From: Branchiostoma floridae
Lineage: Eukaryota; Chordata; Leptocardii; Amphioxiformes; Branchiostomatidae
Direction of reading: 5' to 3'
Length of the DNA stretch: 64,000 nt
Assembly (NCBI RefSeq): GCF_000003815.2
Contig: NC_049987.1
Coordinates: forward strand, 6,799,331-6,863,330
Each line of letters opens with the position of its first letter. The first letter of the stretch is position 1. The notes below the pieces were generated by a model. That model was not told where the DNA came from. It did not search any database and saw only the letters and a program-made list of their open reading frames with translations. The position numbers and the translations under genes were made by a program. This document shows positions 1 through 11,200 of the stretch, in pieces.

Positions 1-127
1 CAGTGGAACGGTTTCAGGTGGCTCAAGAACGAGAAAATTGTCTTGGAGGAGAGACTTCCGCGAGCGCACAAGTGGTGGTGTTCAAAACTGTAGGAGTGAG
101 AGAAGGAGTGTCAAGAGGAATAACAAC
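1..127. other. Unassigned edge sequence
   Basis: All three plus-strand frames are open across the first 90 to 180 bases, so this could be the tail of a coding exon cut by the window edge. No frame gives a protein I recognise, and openness over such a short stretch is weak evidence. It runs straight into the minisatellite that follows. Confidence 0.15.
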
Positions 128-345
128 CACATGGTAGCTATGGTAACTATATGGTAGCTATGGTAACCATATGGTAGCTATGGTAACTGGGTGGTAACAA
201 TATGGTAGCTATGGTAACAATATGGTAGCTATGGTTACCGTGTGGTAGCCATGGTAACTACATGGTAGCTATGGTAACCACATAGTAGCTATGGTAACCA
301 GGTGGTAACAATATGGTAGCTATGGTTACCAGGTGGTAGCTATGT
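128..345. repeat. Minisatellite, about 20-bp unit
   Basis: About ten imperfect head-to-tail copies of a unit like ATATGGTAGCTATGGTAACC. Some copies are shortened and some carry the variant GGTGGTAACA. It is non-coding in appearance and probably length-variable between individuals. Confidence 0.9.
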
Positions 346-2154
346 ATAATACATTGTTTACGTTCTTTAAAATCTGTTGATTTGTTTCATCAAGTTGGCA
401 AGTGACTGGATAGCAATGTTCTTTGTGCACAACCAGTGCATAATCACCTGCTGATGTTTTGGTGACTGATAAAGGAAGCTGTGTGGATCAGAAGATACTC
501 AAATCATGAACTGTGCATGCTTCACGCTGTAGCAGTGACACCTAGCTGCAGTGTTGGGTACTGCAGCAGTGACACCTCGCTGTGTGAAAGCAGTCAGTAT
601 TGCCCAGACGAAAGTAATACAGGCAGTCAACAAAACATCGGCTGGTGATCATATATTGATTGTGTGCAAAGAACTTTCAAATTGTCATCCTGTAGACACT
701 TTTCATGTCTCACACATTGTTTTGAGAATCATGTGACATGCTGAAGTAATTTTCCATCATGCTTTAATACAAATATACATAGTATTGATGGTTTTGGGGA
801 ACAGTAAAGATGATGTGTTCATCACTGAATACTATAGTGATGGGTTGAAAGAGTTAGAGAGAAGTTTCTGGAAAGAAGTGTGATATGTGTAGCAGTTAAG
901 GCCACAGCAATGTAATTCCTTGGTTCTCGGGTCATGCTTACATGTAGGTAAAACTTTGGCAAAAAGACATGGAAATGGAGAGCAGGGAAGAAAACTTGCA
1001 CCCTGACCCTTAAACTGTGTGTGCCAAGAAACCGACTCTTAGCCTGGGTGCCATTTGATTACTACTGGGGCTTCTTACACTCGCTGCCCTGATTTTTTCA
1101 GGCTAAGAGTTTGTTTTTATGTTGATATTTTAATCTATAATCTTTTTAAAACTGAGAACCAAGAAATCTAATTGATATGGCCTTAATTATAAGAGTGGTA
1201 AAAAAAAGGATTAGAAATTTGGAATTGGGTTGTCACTTCACCATGCAAGCTCAGAGTTATCTTTTTTCTCATCAACTTTTCAAACCAAATTGATATTAAT
1301 AATACTTCAATTGTGGTGTAAAAAAACTGGCTTGTACATGTATGTAGCTTATAAAGTTTCCCCCTCTTGCTATATCTCTATATCAGACAATAAAAGAAAT
1401 AATCTTGTAGTATGTAGCTAGTCCCAGTGTGGCAGTTATACACACCTGCATGTAGTAGGGTGAAGACTGTGATAGAACTGTCTTGTATATCTGTAGTGTT
1501 CCGTGTGTCCAACAGACTCCAGAGGTTTTTCTCACCTGAACAAAACGTTATTTTGATAGACACCCTATTTGTGCATCAAAGTTTCTATTTTATGGACCTA
1601 TATCTTCTCCTTTGGGAATACAAAGGCTTAGAAAATGGGGAAAAATCAAAATCCAAAAAAAAGATGAAGCCTCAAAAGATATTAGACTAGTGTATCATTC
1701 TGTGAACAGTACAGTCAAGTTGACATTGTCTGGAAACTTCTGTGCTTCAAGTTATAGACTGTTGTAAAATCACTGGACTGGCTTTCCTGTGTATAAATCA
1801 TGAAGAGTGAAGTTTGTTTAATTGTGGAAAAAGGAGAGAACCATCATGTAATATCAAGTTTAATGCTTGTCGTTTGAAATATGTTGTAACTTCATTCAAA
1901 AGGAAAGATGTCAAAATAGTCAGGAATTAGAGTTTTTTTCCTGAAGTTGCAAAAAAATGACTTTTAGTTGTTTGCTTTCATTTTGAAAAGGCAGCAAAAA
2001 ATTGTTTGCAGTGATCCAGGGTTTTCCTTAAATGTGCACAGCACCATCTAGCACCCGACTGAGGTACTGCATGTTCAGCTTTATCATTAGTATTTACTGT
2101 AACAGTATTTACTGCAGGTTTTGATTAAAGCTCCGTGTCCTTATATACTTATAT
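346..2154 (+). other. Non-coding, T-rich, 3'-UTR-like DNA
   Basis: No convincing exon is visible. The plus strand is rich in T runs and stop codons, and an AATAAA lies near 1391. This would fit the 3' UTR of a plus-strand gene converging on the receptor gene, but no coding exon of such a gene can be identified in the window, so the reading is speculative. Confidence 0.25.
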
Positions 2155-2560
2155 TTCAGCCATACCATATATGGTATGGTGAAATATATTGTATTCGTAA
2201 TGTTTCTTTCTTTCTTTCTTTCTTTCTTTCTCCTGTCAAATCTTCAAAGTGATTCATCTCCGTCATTCCGTGGTTGAATGACCTGAAATTTGGCACAAGG
2301 GTAGAGTGGGTCAATACCGAGGTGCTGTTTTCTCATTTTTTTCATATCTGCCTCTAAAATGATTTTATTGAAGTTTAAAGGTCATGTTTTGACCAAAACG
2401 GTATATTGTGGCCCCCTGTTCCCTTGAATTACAATGGAATGACCTTAAATTTCGTGTAGATAGGCATTAGATAGTTGGTAAAATGATCCAAGTAAAATTT
2501 TGGGCATAAACTACTTTAAAATGCTTAATTTCAGCGCTTTTCTGAGGGGAAATTGGTTTT
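2155..2560 (-). mobile_element. Hairpin-ended interspersed repeat (Helentron/HINE-like)
   Basis: A palindrome around CATACCATATATGGTATGG (2160-2180) is followed by a (TTTC)n tract (about 2205-2230). A long non-coding block follows, containing phrases such as GACCTGAAATTTGGCACAAG. Read on the minus strand the order is body, tetranucleotide tract, terminal hairpin. The same architecture recurs at 24180-24265, 58980-59030 and 60712-60790 with other sequences. This order is typical of Helentron-associated non-autonomous elements (DINE/pearl type). Assignment to that class is inference. Confidence 0.5.
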
Positions 2561-5557
2561 CTTTCGGCTTCCTGCCGTGAACTCCAGTGACCCCAGAGCC
2601 CACACGTGCCAGGTGCCAGCGGCCTGGGGAGAGCGAGAGTTGATTACTTTATGGACGCCAGCCAATCAGTGACGAGAAAGGCGAATGCTAGTTAATATTC
2701 ATAAGCGGGGCCTTGCAATCCCGTATATACACAAACAGATGCATATTACAGCCTTACAGTGGCCATATGGTACCCTGTGCCCGGTTTGAAATTGTAGTTT
2801 GCGAGGATTTGGAGTTCAGACAGGGTCATTTGAGCGGTAGCGGACGGTACGCGTGCATTGAACGTTAGGGTCGATGAATTTACCAACATTCCGCATGGCA
2901 CTATCAATCATTTTCGGCAGATTTGGACAGGGAAAATTGGACGGCTTGCGTTTAGTTTTGATACGTAAGTTTGACAGTGGCGAGAATGCATGTATTTATT
3001 CCCGAACAAATGTAGGTACTTCTAGTGTTGTTGTTGTTCTTTTTGACGTAAACTTTGTACATTCAAATTGTAAGTAACTTTAAACTGCCAGAGTTTGAGC
3101 CCAATAAAACACTCTCAGTACCAGAGTATCACCACTGACCTCCGAAAAGAACCCCCCGAACAAAGTAGAAACACCTATCATCCAGGTCTCGCACGCTACG
3201 AGCAGGAAATTATAACACTCAGACAAGATTACGTCCGGTGGCTGATTGCATACAAAGTAAAACAATTTAACAGTGGTATGCAGGGGCATATACTTAACAA
3301 AGAATTCGAAGGAAAATGAAATATATAGATAAAGCAAAATCAAATTAACTTGTTGGTCCTGGGATCTTTCAGAAAAGAAATGAAGCGACAGAGTGGTAAA
3401 ATTTTTGTAAAATTTCGAGACGTCTCCGTTTATGTAATGGCTCATACAAAACAAGAAGAAGATTGAAGTTTTTAGCTTGAAAAAAACAACAACACTCCTA
3501 CTACACAGTACCTGCACCTGCTTGACAATTATTAAAACGCATGCCATACTTGCTTAAAAAAAGTTCACTGCAATAATAAATGTACCCACATCACAAGGAG
3601 ATTATGACGGTACTTAGACCTAGTTATCGAAGTGGAAATTGTTGAATGGCGTCATGTAATTTCATGACGAAAATCTTCTGAATGGAAGATGCGTTTTTTT
3701 TTCACTCTCGGAAAAATAGGAGCTGCCGCAATTCTAAAAACCAATCAGTTATGCATAGGCGCTCCTGTGAAAGATTTTATTCTTCCATATGGGCCCGGGG
3801 CATATTGGGCAAGCTCTGTTTTGACATGGAATCAATTCACAATATTAGTTCTCTTTTGGGGATAACTTACATTAAAACATTGCATTTTTGCGCAGGGGTG
3901 ACTTGGAACAGTCCAATGTTGCGTGGGAATGGGTATGGCTGAAATATGCTGTATTTGCACCCAAGCAAATGTCGGCCTTTCTAGTTCACTTTTAAATTGT
4001 AAGCAAATAACATTATGCGTAGATATTAATATTTAAAGGCAACTATGAGTACCTTATGCATTATGATGTTAGACTGATAGTCTAAAGTGTGATATCATGC
4101 TTTGTTAAAGCCCTAGAGGTAGAATACAATGTTATGGAGGAGAGTTGTGCCATGTTGGTTTATTTTGAAGCAAATTGTATTATTTTGTTGTGTGTATATT
4201 GCGACCAAAGCTCTTGTATTTGTTGTTGCCGTTGGGTTGGATTATGTGCTGTGCTGTGTGCATTCGAATTTTCACATTTTCATTCAGTTGAATTGTAGAG
4301 TTAACAGGAAACAGGTCTTCTGTTGAAGATGGAACGATATCATGTTCATGGGTATTTATTAATCACTGTGGAATATTGATCAATGTTGATAATTTTGCGG
4401 ACAATTGGTTGAATTTTGAAGACATCCATAACTTTGAAATGAGCTAGTTAATTTGTCTGTATTTGAGGATTAATGTAAAAAATATTGTGGCTTGTTTGCA
4501 TTTTTGCAGTTAGACTGGTTTGTCTTCATTGTTGAAGGTTGTGGAAACTCTAAATAGCCATTACTTGATTCCCCTCTAGTAGAACTACCAAGACCAAAAG
4601 TGTGAGGAGTGTCTTCTATTGTTTGGTTTTCATGTTGCGTTCATTCTTAGTGCTTATTATGTGGAAATATCATTGGGAGCTGCTTTAGTTTTCTTTAAAG
4701 AACTGCTGCACTCTAGTTTAAGGCTGTCAAACTTTGTGGAAATGTTTGAGCAATTGGAGCTGTTTAGTTGTTTACTAATTCATGCGGATAGATTAAATAA
4801 AGCAAACTAATCATGCCAAGAATGAAGAATATACTTGAATCAGTATATACTAGGTCTGTATCATCATGGGATTTTGCTGATGTTGTTAATGTAGGATATA
4901 GGGAAGAAATACAATGTACATGTTATCCAGACAATTGGGTTATTTGTGAAAAGGTGTTGAATTGCAGTTTTCTTGTGCAAGTGCTTTAGAATTTCTGTCC
5001 AGATATAATTGTAGCAAAATAAAGGAATTGTGATCCTTACTGAAGCTTACAGAGTAGTAGTCATGAGCTGTGTTGCAATTTTTTGTTGCGTTTTTGTTAT
5101 GATGATGTTGCTTCCCATGCCAACACCGAGCTAAGGCCACGTTGATTTGATATGGATGACATCCTCTGGGAAGCCCCAAACTGATGCAAGCATGCGAATA
5201 AAAAAAAGTTCAGCCAAAAAAAAGTTGCCTTCATTATGAAATCTAATATAGATGTGATTAGGAAGTTTGAACATTGACCAGTCGCATGGAGTATGAAGTA
5301 CCAGCCAAAATAAAATGTGTGTTCTTTCACATCTTCTTTGGTCTTGGAGTTGCCATTCTATGACATTCCGATATATCTACTTTAAATTCACCGCATAAAT
5401 TAGCTCCTCTTTAGAAACGGCCAAATGTTGATGTGCACGCAGATGTCATCTACATATTCGAACCAGCATGACCTTTAACACCATAGGAACCTTTATTGAC
5501 ACAACGAGAGTACATCGACTTCTGCAAGGTCTTCTACATCAATACAGGCTTTTTATT

Positions 5558-5585
5558 TGACGTCATCTGCGCCATGTTGGATTAC
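5558..5585 (+). promoter_or_regulatory. CRE plus YY1-like module
   Basis: TGACGTCA (perfect palindromic CRE) lies 5 bp before GCGCCATGTTGG, which is close to the YY1 consensus CCGCCATNTTGG. It resembles the modules at 5827, 9896, 14862 and 22021. Motif recognition only; no functional evidence. Confidence 0.35.
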
Positions 5586-5826
5586 AGCGTATGTCTGTTA
5601 ACCACAGGAAGATGCTACTGCTTAATTCAATTACCCACCAACATGGTCGGAGTAGGATTCAGATTATGATTAGTATGACGTCAATGAAAGCCTGTGTACA
5701 TTCATACGAACACATGGATACAAAAGGAGAAACAGAAAGGCATAGTACGGAATATACATACATGTTAGGTTTAACATATCGTCTACACTATTGGTTCTAT
5801 GTATTTGTTATATATTTAGTGTGTTT

Positions 5827-5858
5827 GCACTTGACGTCATAGCCGCCATCCTGGTTAG
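5827..5858 (+). promoter_or_regulatory. CRE plus YY1-like module
   Basis: TTGACGTCATAGCCGCCATCCTGG again combines a perfect CRE with a CCGCCAT core a few bases downstream. It is the second such pair within 300 bp. Function is not shown. Confidence 0.35.
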
Positions 5859-7459
5859 TTGCACCTGGAAGAGACCTATAAACTATAAGCTGCATCTATA
5901 TAATGTGTTGCCTTACGGATTCAAATTTGATTGGTAGACCGGTAAATGTATACCTGTATTATTGACGTGTTTGCAATTACATGTACGTACGCAAAATCAA
6001 CTCACCAAAGCCGCCGTTCCTGATGACAACGCCAGTGCAATAAGCCTTCTCATATTAGTTAGAGATCAGGACGCATGTGCGGCGACGGGAATTCTAGGTA
6101 ATAATATGTCAAAGAGAAAACAAAACCCGTCTGGACGTTCTTATGCAAGCCGAAACAATGGTCGAGACAAGGATTTTCTTTCTCAAGGCCCTGGAATTCC
6201 TATCGCTGCACATGTTCTGTTGTCTTTGGGAGGGCTTATTACATGGGCCCACCGGATTCCAGCACGCATACATAAACGGAACCTTCAGGAGCTGCAACTC
6301 GACTTCGTCCATGACTAACTCCATGACCAAGTGCCTCGCCTGTATGACGTATATGGCCGCAGGTGAGCTCCGCAGGTGAGGCTTGGATGCTGTTTAGTAA
6401 ACTCCCTTTTCAAATGCTGATCCTGCATGACTGTCCATCAAGTACGCAGTTCAATTATCGGTTCAACCAATGAGAGAGCGGCTGCATGTCCGTCAATTTG
6501 CGTATTTATTCTTTTATTTTCCATCTCTACGTTTGGACGGAGAAGAGCGAGATTATATTGGATCGTTCTATTAATTTTCAGTTAATGTCTAGACACCATA
6601 TGTGGCTATCTATTGTCTTTTGAGATGGCATCGTAGCTTAGGTGCCCTTTTGTAGTTTCCTGGTAAAGTTTGATGAGCGCCATGCCGTCCTCTGACATAT
6701 CAAATTCAATTTACATGTTGGTACTACATACCACGTGAAACTGATGAAAGTCTATTCTGCAGTACCGCTCCCAGCCACCGCGAGAAAAGTCAATTACTAG
6801 TAGGAAAGGCAAATGTAAGAAATTCGAGGCTTAGACTTTGAAATTGCAACTATTCAACTTCAAGACACTTCACAAACCATTCCATGGAATGTTAGCTTAT
6901 AAATGACGCGTTTTTCACTTGTACATGTATTTCAGCAAGAGGAGTTGAGTGGTCGAGTGTAACGTTAAATGAAAACGTTCTATAGGGCTACATATACTAC
7001 GACCACATTTCAATCGTATTGACGAGACGTGTACTCATCGGTGAAAAGTTAGACTTTATTGAGAAATACATGGCGTGAGAAAGGAAGACGTCTGGCGTCT
7101 TTCGTCATCACTTTTTTTTCACAACTATCGATTCTAGCGAGAAGTCGGCACAACAGTCAACAAGGCAGGATTCCGGAAACATCTAAGTAAGTAGAAGATG
7201 ATATGTTACCGGTAATGCCCCTGCCACACAGTTGTAAAATCGGTCAGCCGACAAGTCGAGCTCTAAGGGACCTTTTCGACAGATGCACCCAGTGTTCTTC
7301 AAATCATCGTGCCATTTCCAGAGATCCGCAGGGGTTTGCAGAAAACGAAGCCCCGCCCAAAGTGCTGCGGTGGATTTCCAGGTGAAAAATACGCTTCAGT
7401 CCCCGGCAAGTTTTGAATTCCTGCGACTTTCTGTTGATCAACAAATCCCCCGAAGCTCA

Positions 7460-8009
7460 TCGACTGTGTGAGAGGTTTATTAGCTATATGATTTCTTACT
7501 TGAGTTCTTAGATTATGATGTAGGAAAATAAATAGGCGTGGCCTTATTCGGATATCCATCTATTACTACAATCTCTTTACTCAATTACTACAATAGGAGA
7601 CTTGAGTACTGACACATTGTTATCACTGATAACAATTCTAAAAGGAGGACAGAATACTTTTAAAGTGGTCAAATTGGCGCAAGGAGAGTTACAGTCATGC
7701 CAACCATGTACCTTGACAAGTCAGGTGTGCAGCAAAAGTCACGTTTGAACAGCGACATCTAGCGGTTGACGATCAATTGACACAGAAAATTGGAAATGAA
7801 AGGATTTCTATAGCGACATTTTCAGACACTCAAGTGTCATGAACGAATAAAGAAATCAGTAGTTTGTTGCAAAACTCAAATCTAACACCACGTTGGCTGA
7901 AAGTAATATGTAAGTAATGAATGTTTCTCTGTGGCCATTTTAGACATTGTACAGTTGTAGCCATCAATTTTGAGTTCAGAGAAAAATCTAACAACCTTGA
8001 CTCGAGGTC
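7460..8009 (-). other. Receptor 3' UTR (putative)
   Basis: This is the region immediately downstream of the receptor stop codon on the minus strand. The first good AATAAA on that strand is at 7481-7476, which would give a 3' UTR of roughly 550 bases. Another AATAAA lies near 7047-7052. The true end cannot be decided from sequence alone. Confidence 0.4.
7476..7481 (-). terminator. Candidate polyadenylation signal AATAAA
   Basis: A perfect AATAAA hexamer on the minus strand, about 530 bases past the receptor stop codon. It is the nearest such signal downstream of the stop that I found. Cleavage would be expected 10 to 30 bases further, near 7450-7465. Confidence 0.4.
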
Positions 8010-8291
8010 TCACAAGAACAATAGGTAAGCATTCCAGTACATCAGATTAAAGAGGAAGAACCCTAGCGGAAACAGTCCGCGCGACAGGCGGTCCAAGTTC
8101 TTGGCGCGATCCATGTACTTGTTCCGCTCCCGCTCGGGTGGCGGTCTCTGCTGACTGCTGCACTTCTCACTTTTGATGTCCAAGCTAGAGGGCACTTCTT
8201 CTTTTAGGCTGACGTTCTTGACGTGGTGCAACCATGTGCGCTGCCGCAAGGTGGCGTAGTCCTCCTTCGGCGGCGGAATAACTTTTCCGTT
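8010..8291 (-). CDS. glra-like: Receptor exon 9: intracellular loop, M4, stop
   Basis: This terminal coding exon starts after the acceptor CTTTGCTTTCAG with AAC GGA AAA and ends at TGA (8012-8010), giving 93 codons plus stop. It carries the second half of the M3-M4 loop, a proline and charge-rich stretch ([17 protein letters not shown]), then [20 protein letters not shown] as M4. The stop follows WNAYLLFL directly, so there is no basic extracellular tail as in vertebrate GlyR subunits. Phase 0 agrees with the end of exon 8. Confidence 0.92.
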   Translation of the reverse strand, partial: NGKVIPPPKEDYATLRQRTWLHHVKNVSLKEEVPSSLDIKSEKCSSQQRPPPERERNKYMDRAKNLDRLSRGLFPLGFFLFNLMYWNAYLLFL

Positions 8292-11200
8292 CTGAAAGCA
8301 AAGATCAACATGAAAGCATCATGAGGAATAGGGCATAAAGTCGACAGAATTGCATTGTGAAATATCTGCTTTCCTTCCTTCCATTCTCTTACCAAGGCCA
8401 AAACAGAGGTATCAATCAATCAACTGATGTGCTTGTTTGTTTGCTTGTTCTGGTGTGTGTCTGCAGATCTACAATTGGCATTCAAAGTCTAGTCTTTCTG
8501 ACTGTCTCTGTTCGTTTCCATCTTGGAACGATTTATTAACTTTGGGGTTAAGAAGACTTCATGAATATAATAGTCATAACCGACAAGCCAACACACAGAC
8601 ACACAACCAATTGGAAATAAATCCTCACTTCATACATCGATGAAGGTTAGACATCCAGATAATAAGATACGCACAAAAGCAGTTACTCAAGCAACTGGAT
8701 ATGGTTTTGGAAACGGTCAGACGTTTCGAAATTCAGACAGCCATCCAGTGTCTTTCGTCATTGACAAAGGGTGGCTGTCTGAAACGTCTGAACGTACCCA
8801 AAATCATATCCAGTTGCTTGAGTTTACTGCTTTTTAGCGTAAATCCTCACTTCGTTTTTGTCGGCCTCCTCCTTCTCCTTCCTCCTCCGGTCGTCCCGGT
8901 TCTTGTCCTGACGCGACATAAAGTTGACGGCCGCGAACTCGATGAGCGCGGCGAACACGAACAGCAGACACACGGCCAGCCAGATGTCGATGGCCTTGAC
9001 GTACGACACCTTGACGTCACCGCCCTGGGCGGACCCTTGGGTGGTCATGGTCAACACCGTGGTGATTCCTGGGTAGGGAGGACAAGGAGCCGCCGATATA
9101 GTTATTAAGAAATGCTTCGCCCTTGAGGCCTTGAGTTGCTAAATATCAAAGTAGATCATTCCCCGTGCTTTTCGGCTCTTATTGCAGCATATAGTATCGA
9201 TAGTTAGTCACCTTTATCCGCGGGGTAGCCTATACCCATTGTTGAAAAAAACCCCAGGGTATTTAGGGATATCAAGTCTACGCAAGGTGGTTTCAAATTG
9301 CAATAGTTTCAGAATATTGAAGTTTGAAAGCAACGTCCGTCGACTTGATATCTCTAATTACCGTGGTTTTAAAAGCAACGGATGTAAGTTACCCAGCAGA
9401 TAAAGGCGTTACTTTGATAAGTAATGGTGATAACAACTGATTAACTGATTATCTGTCCATGGTGCTGACTTACATGTTGTGCTAGAGTATCATAACATTT
9501 TAACGTGTTCTACGGGAGAACGGACGGGTATTGTAAAGCATCTATTAGAAGACTGCTAACTGCTGCAATAGATGAGCTGAATCCTATAACATCTGCTTGG
9601 GGATTTATAGTTTTTCCACGAAGCAATTTGAAAATGTCGACTGATACGTGATAACTAGCGAGTAAAACCGGAAATGACGTAGTGGTTACCCAGGGCAACC
9701 CGGGCCGGAGCAGCCTCGATGTTGATCCAGAAGGACACCCAGGACAGGATGACGATAAGCATTGTGGGAATGTAGACCTGGATCAGGTAAAACCCCATCT
9801 GACGCTGCAGGTCAAAGGTCGCCGTCAGCCGCGTGTACTGTCCTGTGGGGTGACAACATACGTCATCGTTGAGCTTCACTACGTAGGGTGTTAGCACTCA
9901 CGTGACTATTACGTAGGTTTTCTCCGCCATGCTGGGCGTTGAAACCTATCAGTTCATTTGAATTTGTATAAGTAATGATAGTCACATCTCAACACCTTAC
10001 AGAATATGATGCAGATTATTGGTCTGCCTCTTCCAAGGCCACGTTCAAGAAATTATACGTCTTCTGATAACTTTGGACGTGAGCTGGAATAAGTAGGACT
10101 GAACACAGATTTTGATTACCGTTACTATCAAACTTGCGCGAACATATACTTCAGGTCTCCCAAACGATTTGGCAGGGGAAAATGTTGTGTTTAGGACGAC
10201 GTCAATATCTTATGATTCTGTAATGTTGTATTTTTGCGAATAGCGTTTCTCGATACCTGTATTATAATTTTGTACTGTTCTGTTGGTTCTGATGTTCTCC
10301 ACGTAAAACTGCGGCAGCTCCACGGAGGCGTCGAACTCCACCGGCCGGGTCCACTTCCAGTGCAGCATGATGTCCGCCTCCGTCTTTCCGTCTGGCAAAC
10401 AACGTGAACGGAAAACATGATGAGACCAAAAGACGAGAAGATATCAGAATGGTGGATGATTGAGAGTGTTAAAGTAACATCATCTTAAGTCGATGTAGGT
10501 TAGACTTCCAGGTACTAATAAGATATGCCAAAAAGCGGTTACTCAACCAACTGCTTTTTCCAAAATCATATCCAGTTGCTTGAGCAACTGAATTTTGGGC
10601 ATGCCATCATCTTATCTAAACTATTTTGTTCTCGGTCTACCAGGCTTGCCTTCTTGAAGGCAAAGCTGACCTTTCACACCATAATGCCCCCACACAACAT
10701 TACCCTGACATTTTACGTCCTTCCCGAACATAAAGCCCAAGAAAATGCCATCAGAATGTTAACACACCTTTACTAAAGCAGCCCTTTCTTACCATTCCAC
10801 ATGTTAACGTTATATACAAAGCGATACAAGCGAAGAGACAAGCCGTACATGTTGCATCAGTGTCAGCAGCCCGGAACATTATTACACAGTTAAACAGACG
10901 CTCTGGGAAAGGTCGGCAGAGAATTGAGGCGTCGTTAGGGCAGCCTTGGCTCCTTGTTCATCGATCACTTTTATAAACCACGCGTTGTTTGGCACCGGCT
11001 GTCTTGGGCTGGTAGGCATGAGATAAACGATGCCCTTTTCAGAGCTGAATAAAACGTCCTTGAATCAGAATTTCCATCGCGGAGTCGTCAAGTTTCTATT
11101 TGATTCGCAGAGAGGCACATTGAGATATTAGTTTAGAAATAAACGTGTTGACAATTTCAAGTTTTGGAATGTCAAAGAATCTGCTTATTCTTTGTTAGAT

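Larger units (their letters stand above)
2561..7459. other. Intergenic DNA, no recognised gene
   Basis: Only short ORFs are present and none has a recognisable domain. Positions 2570-2880 are relatively GC-rich. Positions 3950-5330 are T-rich and UTR-like, with AATAAA on the plus strand at 4796-4801 and 5018-5023; these could be polyadenylation signals of a convergent plus-strand transcript. Two CRE/YY1-like motif modules at 5558 and 5827 are listed separately. I see nothing else I can support. Confidence 0.4.

Noticed and set aside
3080-3547. 155-codon minus-strand ORF
   Set aside because: No recognisable domain, no supporting splice or start context, and low-complexity residues (Phe, Leu, Ser) typical of T/A-rich chance frames.
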